Shown here: positions 1-9,825 of the stretch, piece after piece | How the letters are laid out: each line of letters begins with the position of its first letter | Numbering within the stretch: the first letter of the stretch is position 1 | Source: Bacteroidia bacterium | Lineage (GTDB): Bacteria > Bacteroidota > Bacteroidia > UKL13-3 | NCBI GenBank assembly: GCA_014376805.1 | Contig: JACMQU010000031.1 | Span: 41,550 to 105,549 of the forward strand | Length of the DNA stretch: 64,000 nucleotides | Direction of reading: 5' to 3' | The notes under the pieces: model-generated | Database searches by the model: none | What the model saw: the letters and a program-made list of their open reading frames with translations, nothing else | Told to the model about the DNA's origin: nothing | Made by a program: the position numbers and the translations under genes

Positions 1-3000
1 AGGGGATGCAATAAAGCCATCATTATAACCAGAACCCGTATATCTGAATACAGAAGTTACATTTGAAGTGTTAAACAAATTCTGAACACTTGCAAAAATG
101 CGGAATCCGTATCCTACTGTTGCGCCATCAATTTTCTTTTTCTTAATCAAAAACACTTTGTCAATATTCATATCCACATTTACCTGAGAAGGCAAATTAG
201 CACCATTAATTGTGCCTTTAACGGGGCTTCTCACTACCACTCCACTTTGAGCATCAGGAGTTGGATTTAAGTTTTGTGTATAGGGGCGGCCTGAATAAGA
301 GGTTAAAACAAAGTTTATACCTGCATTCTCAAGAATTCTTTTACCGTTAACCATAGGGCCAGTATAATCTTTAGCGCCTTCTTTATAATGGTAATCAAAA
401 ACGGCTTTAAAAGTGTGACGGGTATCAAAATCAAGTGGGAAAATGGTACGTAATGTTGGCAAACCTACCTGAATTAAAGCATTACTTGAAGTAGAATTTG
501 AACCTGTTCCATCGGCAAACTGTAACTGATAATTTGCATTTAAAGTAATGTTGCCCAAATCACGAATTTCATATTTTACACCCAGACTTTTTACTGTGGC
601 AAAATCTAAATTTCCATAGGTTGAATAATCATTAGGCCAGGCCTGCACGTACCTGTAAAGTTGAATCATATTACGAAATTCGCGGTAGGAAGCGATAATC
701 TCCAATGCTGCATCGCGGCCAATCTGCTGACGAAATCCTATTTCATAATCAGTTACCTGGGTCATTTTTAAATTAGGATTGTTTATAGCACCTTGGCTTA
801 ACCTGTTTTGTAGGTAATAATAATCGTCTATCTGACCAATATTTGTATTAGGTCTTTGTGTTAAGATATCATAAGTACCAAAGAATTGAGAGGTAGTATT
901 AATAGGGAACGAGAACCATATACGAGGTAAAACTTTTACATCGGGAATATAATCTGTGAAAGAAGAGCTTTTAGGTAGATTTGAATTTTTAGGATCAACC
1001 AGCAAAGGGATATTTCTGTTAGTTTTAGCATTACGGGCAATTTGTTGCGGATCACTTATTGGATTGCCATTTTTGTCGAACCAATTGTTTCCATCGCGGT
1101 AACCGGCAATCTGTGCATTTGACTGATCTGAAGTTTGCTGATCAGCATCTTTGTTAACATAAACAGCAAAATTGTCGCCTATATTTGAAGGGATTTGTTT
1201 CTTTAAATTCTCAAAACTACTGTTCTTTTTTACTTCACCAACTGTATATATTGGTACAATTGAGTAAGGATCTTTTAATACCGGTTGATTTGCGTCAAAA
1301 CGTTCAACTCTCACACCTACCCTAACAATCAGATCTTTAAAAACGAATTTATCTTGTAACCAAGCCGCCATATAAACCGGCTGATAGGCGGGTAAAGCAC
1401 GCGTTGCAGGATTGTTAAGAAAATCGTCGATACTTGATTTCTTTCTTACTACATTCCCAAGGTGATCGTATCCACTATAGCTTACTCTGGAATTACCACC
1501 GTTTAGCAATTCATCCGCATTTAACATTCCTAAAGTATAATCACCCGGTTTATAAGAATTAACATCAATAAAACTTGTGCTGTCAATAGGCTTTCCATAA
1601 ACATCTAATGCACCCTGGGAGATTAACTTATCACGGAAGTTTTTATCAAAATTACTTTGTACTCCGGGTATAATACGTCTTTGAAAAGAAACTGTATCCT
1701 GAAATACACCATTGGCATCAAACTTTAGAATACCATACTGGCTTGAATCTTTTAAACCGCTAAACTGCCTGTTAGCAAGCAATCGCATAAGGCCCCATAG
1801 ATTTTGCGCATCTACAAAGTAGCCTCTTCTAAATTGCTGTTCAACGTTTATACCAATTTCAATTTCGTGCCTCGCTTTAGGATTACTTTTAGATGCAATG
1901 GTAAATTCACTCATTACATACAGGTTAAATGCTTCGTTTAAACTTTTGCTATAGCCTGCTTGATTTGATCCAACATTCGCCCACATAAGTGAATAAATAC
2001 CATTCGGATTATCGCCGTTAATTAAACCACCCCTCTCGCGAACATTTCCTAAGGTTCTAATATTACTTTGACCCAAAAAATCATATACAGCTCTTGTGTA
2101 ATTTCCACGTACCTGGTTATAATTTTTATCTTGTTCAAAAGTGTATGCCGTATCTACAAAAGCAATCTGCCTCTGGTAATCAGTTAAATAAATATATTTT
2201 CCATCTTTAACTAAAAATGAATCCGGTTTCTGATCAATTGATTTAACGGTGCGGGCGTAGAATGGAGCCTGATAGGTTTTAAATTTACCTATATAACCGT
2301 AATCAAAAATGTTTTTCTGGTGCTCAGCATCCATATTTTCCGCAAACCCTCTTTCATAAGAAAACCTGACACTGTAATAGGCATTAGTGATATTAGATTC
2401 GGCTTTAGCTGTCTCTTTTTTATCTTTATCAACCGGCTCCTTTTTAAAGGTTTGAGTAAATTGTAAATAAGTCCTGACTGTGTAACCTCTGCTAAATGAA
2501 TTATTTTCGGGATTTAATAATGACTGATAACTGTTATAGTTGCGCCCCTGATTAAAGTTGCCATAGTACCCTAATCGCACATTGGTATTAAACGAGGGCT
2601 GAAAGTTAAAATTTCCATTCAAATCAACATTATAGGTGGCAACATTCTGGCGATAATTAATCTTCTCCAGATCATTTTTAGTTAAATATTCAGATGCAGG
2701 AAATAGTGTACCATTTCCTCCCGGTATTAACGGAGTGTTCTGAATTTGTTTTAATTTATCATTTTTGACTTTATAAACATCAACTGCAGGTGGCCTTCCA
2801 TCTTTTGCATAGGTAAAAGATCCAGAAACCAGGAAGCCTAAGAGTACTCTTTCTTCATTACCCCTGCCCTTATTAATAATTTTAATCGGGCCAGAAAGTA
2901 CCGTTTGAAACTGGTTATAATGAGAGTAATCAAGATAACCGTAGAAAGGAGAGGCGGTTTGTAGCTCAAAAGTTCTGATAAAGTTTCTTGTTGGTGCCTT

Positions 3001-3663
3001 GGTAGTAATGCTGATAGCTCCACCAACAAAATCACCATACCTTGCGGGAGTTCCACCGGTAATAATCTGGATATTATCAATAGCATTTGTAGGAATATTG
3101 GTTGCACCGGCTTGCACGCGCACACCATCTATATAATAAGCTGTGCCATCTGCGCGTGCCCCGCGTATATTTGGTGTACCATTGGCACGGGTTTCTACAC
3201 CCATTGTAGTACCGGCAATGGTATTTATATTTCTGCTACCACGGTTTAAAATCTCTTTAGAACCTACATTTCCTCCATTAACACCTTTTGGATCAACAAG
3301 TTGCTTCTCATATTTAATAACAACTACATCAAGCGTTGTATTACTCATGGTAAAGTTCACATACCGGTCTTCGTCGGCAACTACTTCAATTTTATCAATT
3401 TCAACATTTCCATAGCCCGCATAAATTGCTTTTAAGGTGTATTCACCGGGCTGAAGAGTTTTAATAATAAAAGCTCCGTCATCATCTGTCTGGGCTGTTG
3501 CTTTTTGAATGCCATTTAGAAAAAGCACAATGGTAGCATAGTCTACAGCCTTTTTTGTTTTGGTATCTTTTACAACACCCCTAATGGTACCCAAACCTGA
3601 TTGCGCATAGCCTGCAAACTGCATACTAAATAAAACAATCATTAATGCGTATATTTTCTTCAT
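1..3663 (-). CDS. TonB-dependent outer-membrane receptor, C-terminus cut by window edge
   Basis: This ORF is absent from the supplied track because it stays open to base 1; reading back from the ATG at 3663 gives 1221 codons without a stop. The start encodes a signal peptide (MKKIYALMIVLFSMQFAGYAQ). A CarboxypepD_reg-like domain follows at about residues 25-105 (GTIRGVVKDTKTKKAVDYAT). The TonB plug spans about 125-240 (NIRGARADGTAYYIDGVRV) and the rest is long barrel sequence rich in Tyr and Asn. The family sits in the outer membrane and takes up ligands with energy from TonB-ExbBD. No SusD partner is visible inside the window, and the side beyond base 1 is unseen, so the substrate cannot be named. 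The annotation rests on domain order; the barrel was read only in part. Confidence 0.88.
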   Translation of the reverse strand, partial: MKKIYALMIVLFSMQFAGYAQSGLGTIRGVVKDTKTKKAVDYATIVLFLNGIQKATAQTDDDGAFIIKTLQPGEYTLKAIYAGYGNVEIDKIEVVADEDRYVNFTMSNTTLDVVVIKYEKQLVDPKGVNGGNVGSKEILNRGSRNINTIAGTTMGVETRANGTPNIRGARADGTAYYIDGVRVQAGATNIPTNAIDNIQIITGGTPARYGDFVGGAISITTKAPTRNFIRTFELQTASPFYGYLDYSHYNQFQTVLSGPIKIINKGRGNEERVLLGFLVSGSFTYAKDGRPPAVDVYKVKNDKLKQIQNTPLIPGGNGTLFPASEYLTKNDLEKINYRQNVATYNVDLNGNFNFQPSFNTNVRLGYYGNFNQGRNYNSYQSLLNPENNSFSRGYTVRTYLQFTQTFKKEPVDKDKKETAKAESNITNAYYSVRFSYERGFAENMDAEHQKNIFDYGYIGKFKTYQAPFYARTVKSIDQKPDSFLVKDGKYIYLTDYQRQIAFVDTAYTFEQDKNYNQVRGNYTRAVYDFLGQSNIRTLGNVRERGGLINGDNPNGIYSLMWANVGSNQAGYSKSLNEAFNLYVMSEFTIASKSNPKARHEIEIGINVEQQFRRGYFVDAQNLWGLMRLLANRQFSGLKDSSQYGILKFDANGVFQDTVSFQRRIIPGVQSNFDKNFRDKLISQGALDVYGKPIDSTSFIDVNSYKPGDYTLGMLNADELLNGGNSRVSYSGYDHLGNVVRKKSSIDDFLNNPATRALPAYQPVYMAAWLQDKFVFKDLIVRVGVRVERFDANQPVLKDPYSIVPIYTVGEVKKNSSFENLKKQIPSNIGDNFAVYVNKDADQQTSDQSNAQIAGYRDGNNWFDKNGNPISDPQQIARNAKTNRNIPLLVDPKNSNLPKSSSFTDYIPDVKVLPRIWFSFPINTTSQFFGTYDILTQRPNTNIGQIDDYYYLQNRLSQGAINNPNLKMTQVTDYEIGFRQQIGRDAALEIIASYREFRNMIQLYRYVQAWPNDYSTYGNLDFATVKSLGVKYEIRDLGNITLNANYQLQFADGTGSNSTSSNALIQVGLPTLRTIFPLDFDTRHTFKAVFDYHYKEGAKDYTGPMVNGKRILENAGINFVLTSYSGRPYTQNLNPTPDAQSGVVVRSPVKGTINGANLPSQVNVDMNIDKVFLIKKKKIDGATVGYGFRIFASVQNLFNTSNVTSVFRYTGSGYNDGFIASP

Positions 3664-3764
3664 TTAAGTAAGATTAGCAAATTGAAAATAAATTTTATGA
3701 GCGGTAAAATAAAGTAGTTCTTATCAAAATAACAACTATTCATTTTACCTTTCCTGTTACCCAA

Positions 3765-4700
3765 TCAGTTACTTCCTCTAAAAGTGAGTAACTTATCAAG
3801 TAAAATTTGAGAAATTTTTCTATAGCTCTCCACTGTCCAACCCCCAATGTGAGGTGATAAAACCACGTTTTTACTGGCGATTAGAAAACTAAAGTCATTT
3901 TCTTGACTGGCATTTAAAGTTGATAAATTTTCATTTTCCAACACATCAAGTGCACAGCCTAAAACTTTTCCACTTTTTATCATTTGAACCAAATCAGCCG
4001 TTTTTATCACTTTACCACGACTCAGGTTTAGTAAATAAATACTTTTTTTGAACCTGCTTACAAAATCTTTGTCAATAAGCCAGGTTGTTTCTATAGTTAA
4101 TGGCAAATGCACCGAGAGAATATCAGTTTCATTAAAAATCTGCTGTAAACTAACTTGTTTGGCAAAGTCTGTTGAATAATCAACAAGATATTTGTCATAC
4201 GCGAGCACTTTTACATCAAAACCTTTTAATTTTTTGGCTACAGCCCTGCCTGTATTCCCAAAACCTAAAATTCCTACTGTTTTTCCGGCCAGTTCTATGC
4301 CTCTGTTTGCTTCCCTTTGCCAGATTCTTTGTTTCACTTCATTATTTGCTTTTATAAGGTTATTTAAAAGGGATAAGAGCATTCCTATGGTGTGTTCACC
4401 TACTGCATCGGAATTGGCTTCACCGGCATTTAAACACGTTATATTTTTAGAAAGTGCATACAGCTCGTCTATATTATCTAAACCTGCACCAGCCCTTGCA
4501 ATGCAAAGAAGTTTTTTTGCCGCATCCATAACTTCGCTATCAACCCTTGTTTTGGTTCTGATGACTAGAATATGCATGGCTGCAATCCGATTCAAAATCT
4601 CCACTCTGGTAGCATCTGGTAAATAAAGAACATGGAATCCTGCATCTCTTAAGCCAAGTAATAACAATTCATGAACATCATCAGCAATCAGAATATTCAT
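3765..4700 (-). CDS. D-2-hydroxyacid dehydrogenase, phosphoglycerate dehydrogenase-like
   Basis: NAD-dependent D-isomer-specific 2-hydroxyacid dehydrogenase. The Rossmann motif GILGFGNTGRAVAKKL is clear, and the catalytic set Arg (LNLSRGKV), Glu (LDVLENEN) and His (LSPHIGGWT) is present. Length of about 311 aa fits the single-domain SerA-like group without the ACT domain of long SerA enzymes. The track starts 16 codons earlier (ATG 4748). I prefer ATG 4700 because family members begin at the MNILIADD-like strand and the extra residues look non-conserved; this is not certain. It lies 24 bp (to ATG 4748) after mgtE on the same strand, so it is probably the last gene of the rsmA-mgtE transcript. 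Substrate may be 3-phosphoglycerate but is not proven. Confidence 0.82.
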   Translation of the reverse strand: MNILIADDVHELLLLGLRDAGFHVLYLPDATRVEILNRIAAMHILVIRTKTRVDSEVMDAAKKLLCIARAGAGLDNIDELYALSKNITCLNAGEANSDAVGEHTIGMLLSLLNNLIKANNEVKQRIWQREANRGIELAGKTVGILGFGNTGRAVAKKLKGFDVKVLAYDKYLVDYSTDFAKQVSLQQIFNETDILSVHLPLTIETTWLIDKDFVSRFKKSIYLLNLSRGKVIKTADLVQMIKSGKVLGCALDVLENENLSTLNASQENDFSFLIASKNVVLSPHIGGWTVESYRKISQILLDKLLTFRGSN

Positions 4701-4772
4701 GCCCCCTATTGCATTGTTTTGGTTGTCTTTCATTGTAGAAGTAATCAAAAAATTAAATTGGGTTGCACCGGG

Positions 4773-6134
4773 TTAAAAAGTATTGTATAAGAACCTGCCT
4801 AAAGTAAAGTAAATAGCAATACCTAAAAGGTCGTTGGTAGTAGTAATGAAAGGGCCTGTAGCAATAGCCGGATCAATATTCATACGGTTCAGAAAAAGTG
4901 GAATAAAAGTTCCGAAAACGGAGGCAAAAATTATAACTGTTATAAGTGCAATACTAACTGTAATTGCTAATTGAGTTGAATTATTAAAAGCTAAATTATA
5001 AAGCAATATAACAACAGAACAAATAATTCCGTTAATAAGGGCTACCCGAATTTCTTTAAGTATTTTTTGTGCAATATTTCGGGTGCCCAGCGTATCATTT
5101 GCTAAACCTTGCACTACAATTGCCGATGACTGAACCCCAACATTACCGCCCATTGCAGCTATAAGTGGCATAAAAAAAGCCATTTCCGGATGAATCAGGA
5201 TCTGGTCTTCATACATTTCAATAAATCTGGAACTCGCAATACCTCCCATAAGTCCAATTAAGAGCCAGGGCAAGCGCGCCCTTGCCAGAATTATTACTTT
5301 ATCTGTACCGTCAACATCCTCGGTTATACCGCTCATCAACTGGTAATCTTCGTCAGCTTCTTCTTTTATTACATCTACCACATCATCAACAGTAATTCTT
5401 CCAACTAATCTTCCTAATGCGTCTATCACCGGCAAAACTACCAAATCGTATTTTTTTGTAATATTTGCCAGGTCTTCTACCCGGGTTGATGTGGAAACGG
5501 AAATTACTTCTTTATTATAAACATCAGCAAGCCTGGCATCTGGCTTTGCAAGGATTAAATTTTTAAGTGTAATTAATCCAACCAGCCTTTCTAAAGGGTC
5601 TGTAACATAAACTACATAAATGCTCTCTACATTTTCTCCCTGAACTCTTATTTCTTCTATACATTGCGCTACTGTCCAGTTAATGTAGGCCTTAATTAAT
5701 TCAACTGCCATTAAACTTCCGGCGGTATTTTCATCATAATGGGTTAAGCTTAACAACTTGCTGGCATATTCAATATCCTCCAGCTGGCCAATTACATCTT
5801 CTTTTATTTTGGTTGAGAAATGATTCAGAACATATACGGCATCGTCGCTATTCATGTTATCTATAAATTCATTTGCAATTTCAAAAGGAGTAAAAGCAGA
5901 TAAAAATATTTCACGTGCAGGTTCATCCATTTCAACCAACACTTTTATTACGGTTTCCTTCTGTAACGAATTCATTAATAATCGGGCTTCCTCTTTAGAT
6001 AGCCTGTCAATAACCATCGCTATATCCTGGGGGTACATTTGATTTAACTGATCACTTACAAGCTTGAGTTCATTTTCATTAAACCAGGTTTTAAATTGCC
6101 TGATAAGTGCGTTATCTACCTGAATTTTTTCCAT
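4773..6134 (-). CDS. mgtE: Magnesium transporter MgtE
   Basis: 453 aa with the full MgtE layout: an N-terminal helical MgtE_N domain (about 30-135, acidic, with the run YPQDIAMVIDRLSKEEARLL), a CBS pair (about 140-260, ending in GRITVDDVVDVIKEEA), then five hydrophobic segments from about 280 to the end. The channel signature region MGGNVGVQSSAIVVQGL is intact. In the family the cytosolic N and CBS domains close the pore when Mg2+ is high. Its ATG overlaps the rsmA stop codon (TAATG at 6136-6132 on the minus strand), which implies translational coupling. Confidence 0.95.
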   Translation of the reverse strand: MEKIQVDNALIRQFKTWFNENELKLVSDQLNQMYPQDIAMVIDRLSKEEARLLMNSLQKETVIKVLVEMDEPAREIFLSAFTPFEIANEFIDNMNSDDAVYVLNHFSTKIKEDVIGQLEDIEYASKLLSLTHYDENTAGSLMAVELIKAYINWTVAQCIEEIRVQGENVESIYVVYVTDPLERLVGLITLKNLILAKPDARLADVYNKEVISVSTSTRVEDLANITKKYDLVVLPVIDALGRLVGRITVDDVVDVIKEEADEDYQLMSGITEDVDGTDKVIILARARLPWLLIGLMGGIASSRFIEMYEDQILIHPEMAFFMPLIAAMGGNVGVQSSAIVVQGLANDTLGTRNIAQKILKEIRVALINGIICSVVILLYNLAFNNSTQLAITVSIALITVIIFASVFGTFIPLFLNRMNIDPAIATGPFITTTNDLLGIAIYFTLGRFLYNTF

Positions 6135-6907
6135 TATCTTGTTGAAGCAATGAGCAATGTTAAATTAACAAAATCGTTTACACTTAATTCTTCTGCACGT
6201 TTTGAGGCATACTCCGCTAACTGTTCATCGGTGAGTCCATAAGAACTAATGCTGTTTCGAAGTTTTTTCCTTCTTTGGTTAAAAGCTACTTTTACAACAG
6301 TGCGGAATAATTTTTCATCACAACCCAATGGCACATTTTTTCTACTAAATCTAACTACGGCAGATTTCACTTTAGGAGGTGGATCAAAAACAGTTTCAGA
6401 TACCGTAAATAAATATTCAACTTCATAAAAAGCCTGCGTTACAACAGATAAAATTCCATAAGCTTTACTGCCATGTAAAGAACATAAACGCTGTGCCACC
6501 TCTTTTTGAAACATGCCCACCATAAATGGCACTTTTATTTTGTTATCTATAATATTAAAAACTATTTGTGATGACAGATAATATGGAAAATTTCCAATTA
6601 CACTAAATTCACTTTGAAAATATTCTTCAAAATTTATATCTAAAAAACTTTTCATTAACAAGCGTGAACTTAATTGAGGAAATTTGATATTCAGGTAAGA
6701 AACGGACTCCATATCCACCTCTACAGCCCAAACTGTAAGCGTAGGTTCAGCCAGTAAAAACTGAGTAAGAACACCCATTCCAGGGCCAACTTCTAACACA
6801 TCTCCTTTGGGGTAAACCTCTGTTAAAGAAGCAACAATATTGCGGGCGATATTCTGGTCTTTTAGAAAATGCTGACCCAAAAACTTTTTTGCTTTAACTT
6901 GTTGCAT
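6134..6907 (-). CDS. rsmA: 16S rRNA (adenine1518-N6/adenine1519-N6)-dimethyltransferase
   Basis: KsgA/RsmA dimethylates two adjacent adenines near the 3' end of 16S rRNA using SAM during 30S maturation. The 257-aa protein has the N-terminal KKFLGQHFLKDQ signature, SAM motif I VLEVGPGMGVLTQFL, and the catalytic motif IV as GNFPYYLSSQI; the family usually has NLPYxISS, and the key Asn and Tyr are kept. The C-terminal helical domain includes FNQRRKKLRNSI, typical of the family. It is the first gene of a minus-strand rsmA-mgtE-dehydrogenase run and shares TAATG with mgtE. Upstream a near-consensus TCTATTTG lies about 10 bp before the start. Confidence 0.96.
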   Translation of the reverse strand: MQQVKAKKFLGQHFLKDQNIARNIVASLTEVYPKGDVLEVGPGMGVLTQFLLAEPTLTVWAVEVDMESVSYLNIKFPQLSSRLLMKSFLDINFEEYFQSEFSVIGNFPYYLSSQIVFNIIDNKIKVPFMVGMFQKEVAQRLCSLHGSKAYGILSVVTQAFYEVEYLFTVSETVFDPPPKVKSAVVRFSRKNVPLGCDEKLFRTVVKVAFNQRRKKLRNSISSYGLTDEQLAEYASKRAEELSVNDFVNLTLLIASTR

Positions 6908-7042
6908 GATTTTTTTTACAAATAGAAAGTTTTTGTTTTACAAAATGCTATTTTAACTCTTTTATTTTAATGCAAAAAATTAATCTCTAAAAACTACCTG
7001 TGCAGCTTACTATGCAGTTTAACCAAATGTCGATTAAAATCT

Positions 7043-7050
7043 TACTTTTG
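7043..7050 (+). promoter_or_regulatory. Bacteroidota -7 element for pepA
   Basis: TACTTTTG matches the Bacteroidota sigma-A -7 consensus TAnnTTTG and lies 18 bp before the pepA ATG. No clear -33 TTTG is seen at the usual distance, so only the -7 part is supported. Confidence 0.6.
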
Positions 7051-7068
7051 CCATCCTATTATTAAAAA

Positions 7069-8514
7069 ATGGAAACTATAATACAATTTCAAAATAAGAT
7101 TATCTCCGGCAAATGCACCTTATATTTGTGTTCAAAAAAAGATAATCTTGCCACTTTAGGTTTTGATAAAAATGAAGCGGCGTATTTACAAAAAAAGCTT
7201 AAAGAAGGTGAGCAGTATATTTTAATTAACAGGCTAACTTCACTGGTTTTTATTCAGTTTACAGATGATCTTTCTCAAAAAAATGTATTCGAAAAGCTGG
7301 AATGTTTCCGCATGTTAGGTCACAAAATTAATGTAGCTGTTAACGCACATCATTTTAAAGATTTATTATTAACTGCTTCTGAAAATAATTTAGAAGAAGT
7401 ACTGGCTGTTGCAGAAGGTTGTGCGCTGGCAAATTATGAGTTTTTAAAATATAAAAGCGAACAAAAAAATAAACATACTTTAGAGAAAATACTTATATAT
7501 ACGACCCCGGCTAATAAGAAAAAGATAACAGAATTGCAAATTCTGATTAATGCCGTTTACACAGCCCGAACCTGGGTTAATGAGCCGCAGTCTTATTTAA
7601 ATGCAGTTAGTTTTGCTAAAGAAATGAAAGCTTTTGCTGTGGCATCAAATGTTAAGGCGGAGGTGTTAAATAAAAAGCAATTAGAATCGTTAAAGATGGG
7701 GGGGTTATTGGCAGTAAATCTGGGTAGTAAAACTCCTCCTACTTTTACCATACTGGAATATAAGCCTAAGAATGCCAAAAACAAAAAACCTTTGGTATTA
7801 GTTGGAAAAGGTGTTGTGTATGATACCGGCGGACTCAGCCTTAAACCTACTCTTCACAGCATGGATACCATGAAATGCGATATGGCAGGGGGAGCCGCTG
7901 TAGCTGCCGCTATTTGTGCTGTAGGTGAAGCAATGCTACCTTATTATGTTATCGCATTAATTCCGGCCACTGATAATCGCCCTGGAGAAAATGCCTATAC
8001 ACCAGGCGACGTGATAACTATGTTTGACGGCCAAACTGTTGAAGTTTTAAATACAGATGCTGAAGGAAGAATGCTACTGGCCGATGCCCTGGCTTATGCC
8101 AAGAAATATAATCCCGGCCTGGTTCTTGATTTTGCAACTTTAACCGGAGCTGCCGCTGCTGCAATTGGTTCTTACGGCACCGTTTGTATGGGCACCGCTT
8201 CTGAAGAGACTAAAAATCTGTTGAAAAGCACTGGTAATCTGGTGCATGAACGACTGGTAGAATTTCCCTTATGGGACGAGTATGCCAAACTGATAAAAAG
8301 TGATCTTGCCGATATGAAAAATATTGGAGGACCTGTTGGTGGTGCAATTACTGCAGGGAAATTTTTAGAAAAATACATTGATTACCCTTGGATGCACTTT
8401 GATATTGCAGGGCCGGCTTTTTTGAACACCACAGACGGCTACAGAGGTAAACATGGATCGGGCGTTGGCGTAAGGCTTTTGTTCAACTTTATTAAAAGTC
8501 TTTGCGATCAATAA
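7069..8514 (+). CDS. pepA: Leucyl aminopeptidase, M17 family
   Basis: 481-aa cytosolic metallo-exopeptidase that releases N-terminal amino acids. The C-terminal catalytic domain carries the M17 hallmarks: VGKGVVYDTGGLSLKP with the Lys/Asp metal ligands, MKCDMAGGAAV, and the signature NTDAEGRMLLADAL with the catalytic Arg. The N-terminal domain (about 1-165) is divergent, as is normal for the family. The gene is transcribed away from rsmA and starts 18 bp after a TACTTTTG -7 element, so the start is well placed. It is followed by pdxA after 92 bp; whether they share a transcript is unclear. Confidence 0.94.
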   Translation: METIIQFQNKIISGKCTLYLCSKKDNLATLGFDKNEAAYLQKKLKEGEQYILINRLTSLVFIQFTDDLSQKNVFEKLECFRMLGHKINVAVNAHHFKDLLLTASENNLEEVLAVAEGCALANYEFLKYKSEQKNKHTLEKILIYTTPANKKKITELQILINAVYTARTWVNEPQSYLNAVSFAKEMKAFAVASNVKAEVLNKKQLESLKMGGLLAVNLGSKTPPTFTILEYKPKNAKNKKPLVLVGKGVVYDTGGLSLKPTLHSMDTMKCDMAGGAAVAAAICAVGEAMLPYYVIALIPATDNRPGENAYTPGDVITMFDGQTVEVLNTDAEGRMLLADALAYAKKYNPGLVLDFATLTGAAAAAIGSYGTVCMGTASEETKNLLKSTGNLVHERLVEFPLWDEYAKLIKSDLADMKNIGGPVGGAITAGKFLEKYIDYPWMHFDIAGPAFLNTTDGYRGKHGSGVGVRLLFNFIKSLCDQ

Positions 8515-8606
8515 AAAGTAATTTTAAAAAATTGTTTGATCTACTTTATAAAATAAATATACTTTAATAACCTTCTGTTATAAAAACCGAATTAAACCCT
8601 TCTTGT

Positions 8607-9674
8607 ATGAGTAAATTACCCGTAATAGGAATCACCATTGGCGATATAAATAGTATTGCTCCCGAAGTAGTTATCAGAACACTTATGGATAACAGAATTA
8701 ATGACTACTGCGTGCCGGTTGTTTATGCGTCACCAAAAATTATTGCCTTCTGGAAAAAAATTCTGGGTCTTTCTGATTTTCAATTGAACATCATTCAAAA
8801 CATGGACCAGATTAACCTGAAACGATCAAATTTACTGGTTTGTTGGGAAGAAGATGTTGAGATAAAAGTAGGTGAGGCTACCGAACTTGCAGGTAAATAC
8901 GCATTTAAGGCTATAGAGATGGCCACCAAAGATGCACTTACCGGAAAACTGGATGCTATTGTTACCGCCCCATTAAATAAAAACATGGTGAACACGCCGG
9001 CACAGCCTTTTAAAGGACATACTGAGTATTTGGCTGAGCAGGCAAATTCTGATTATTTAATGTTACTTACATCGGAAGATTTTAAAGTAGCCATGGTAAC
9101 CGGACATATTCCAATAAAGGAAGTGGCTGATAGTCTTAGCCGCGAATTAATTCTTAAGAAACTAAAATTACTAAATGAAAGCTTAAAGAAGGATTTCGGT
9201 ATAGTTAAGCCAAAAATCGCAGTTTTATCATTAAACCCACATGCCGGTGAAAATGGATTATTGGGATCAGAAGAGATAGAAATAATAATACCCGCAGTAG
9301 ATAAAGCCAGAAATGAACTGCAGGTTTTAGCCTATGGTCCTTATCCAGCAGATGGTTTTTTTGGATCAAACCAACATACAAAATTTGATGCGGTATTAGC
9401 CATGTATCATGATCAGGGTTTAATTCCATTTAAATACATGTCGTTTGAAAGCGGTGTAAATTTTACAGCAGGGCTGCCTTTTGTGAGAACCTCACCCGAT
9501 CATGGAACGGGTTATTCTCTAGCCGGAAAAAATACTGCAAGCGATCAATCAATGCGCAATGCCCTGTTTATGGCAATAGACATTTGGACACAAAGAAATA
9601 ATTTTGACGATATGAACAGCAATCCACTAATAATGGTACCAGGTAAAAGAGAACGTTTTAGAATTGATTTTTAA
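8607..9674 (+). CDS. pdxA: 4-hydroxythreonine-4-phosphate dehydrogenase
   Basis: PdxA oxidises 4-phosphohydroxy-L-threonine in the DXP-dependent pyridoxal 5'-phosphate pathway. The 355-aa protein starts with PVIGITIGDINSIAPEVV and contains TAPLNKNMVNT, KGHTEYLAEQ, LNPHAGENGLLGSEE and MYHDQGLIPFKYM, which carry the conserved His residues that bind divalent metal and substrate. RTSPDHGTGYSLAGK near the C-terminus is also family-typical. Full length, no breaks. It lies upstream of the yceD-rpmF-plsX-fabH block; the 137-151 bp spacer and a TAnnTTTG element before yceD suggest that block has its own promoter. Confidence 0.95.
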   Translation: MSKLPVIGITIGDINSIAPEVVIRTLMDNRINDYCVPVVYASPKIIAFWKKILGLSDFQLNIIQNMDQINLKRSNLLVCWEEDVEIKVGEATELAGKYAFKAIEMATKDALTGKLDAIVTAPLNKNMVNTPAQPFKGHTEYLAEQANSDYLMLLTSEDFKVAMVTGHIPIKEVADSLSRELILKKLKLLNESLKKDFGIVKPKIAVLSLNPHAGENGLLGSEEIEIIIPAVDKARNELQVLAYGPYPADGFFGSNQHTKFDAVLAMYHDQGLIPFKYMSFESGVNFTAGLPFVRTSPDHGTGYSLAGKNTASDQSMRNALFMAIDIWTQRNNFDDMNSNPLIMVPGKRERFRIDF

Positions 9675-9805
9675 AATTATCTGAAATCAATTTGAATATA
9701 TATGATTTTGAGTGTATATATATGATAAATAACAGTTTAAAACACTTTAACAAATTGATTTTGAACCTTTTTTTAAAAAAACTCTAAAATTTTGTTAGCA
9801 TCACT

Positions 9806-9813
9806 TATCTTTG
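9806..9813 (+). promoter_or_regulatory. -7 element inside the called start of the yceD gene
   Basis: TATCTTTG matches TAnnTTTG. It overlaps the TTG that the ORF track uses as start (9811), so transcription would begin after that codon. This is the reason for moving the start of the next gene to ATG 9826. Confidence 0.5.
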
Positions 9814-9825
9814 ATGGCTTTAATA

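Noticed and set aside
2838-3415. ORFs 2838-3128 (-) and 3143-3415 (+)
   Set aside because: Both lie in other frames within the TonB receptor, which reads through without a stop in its own frame.
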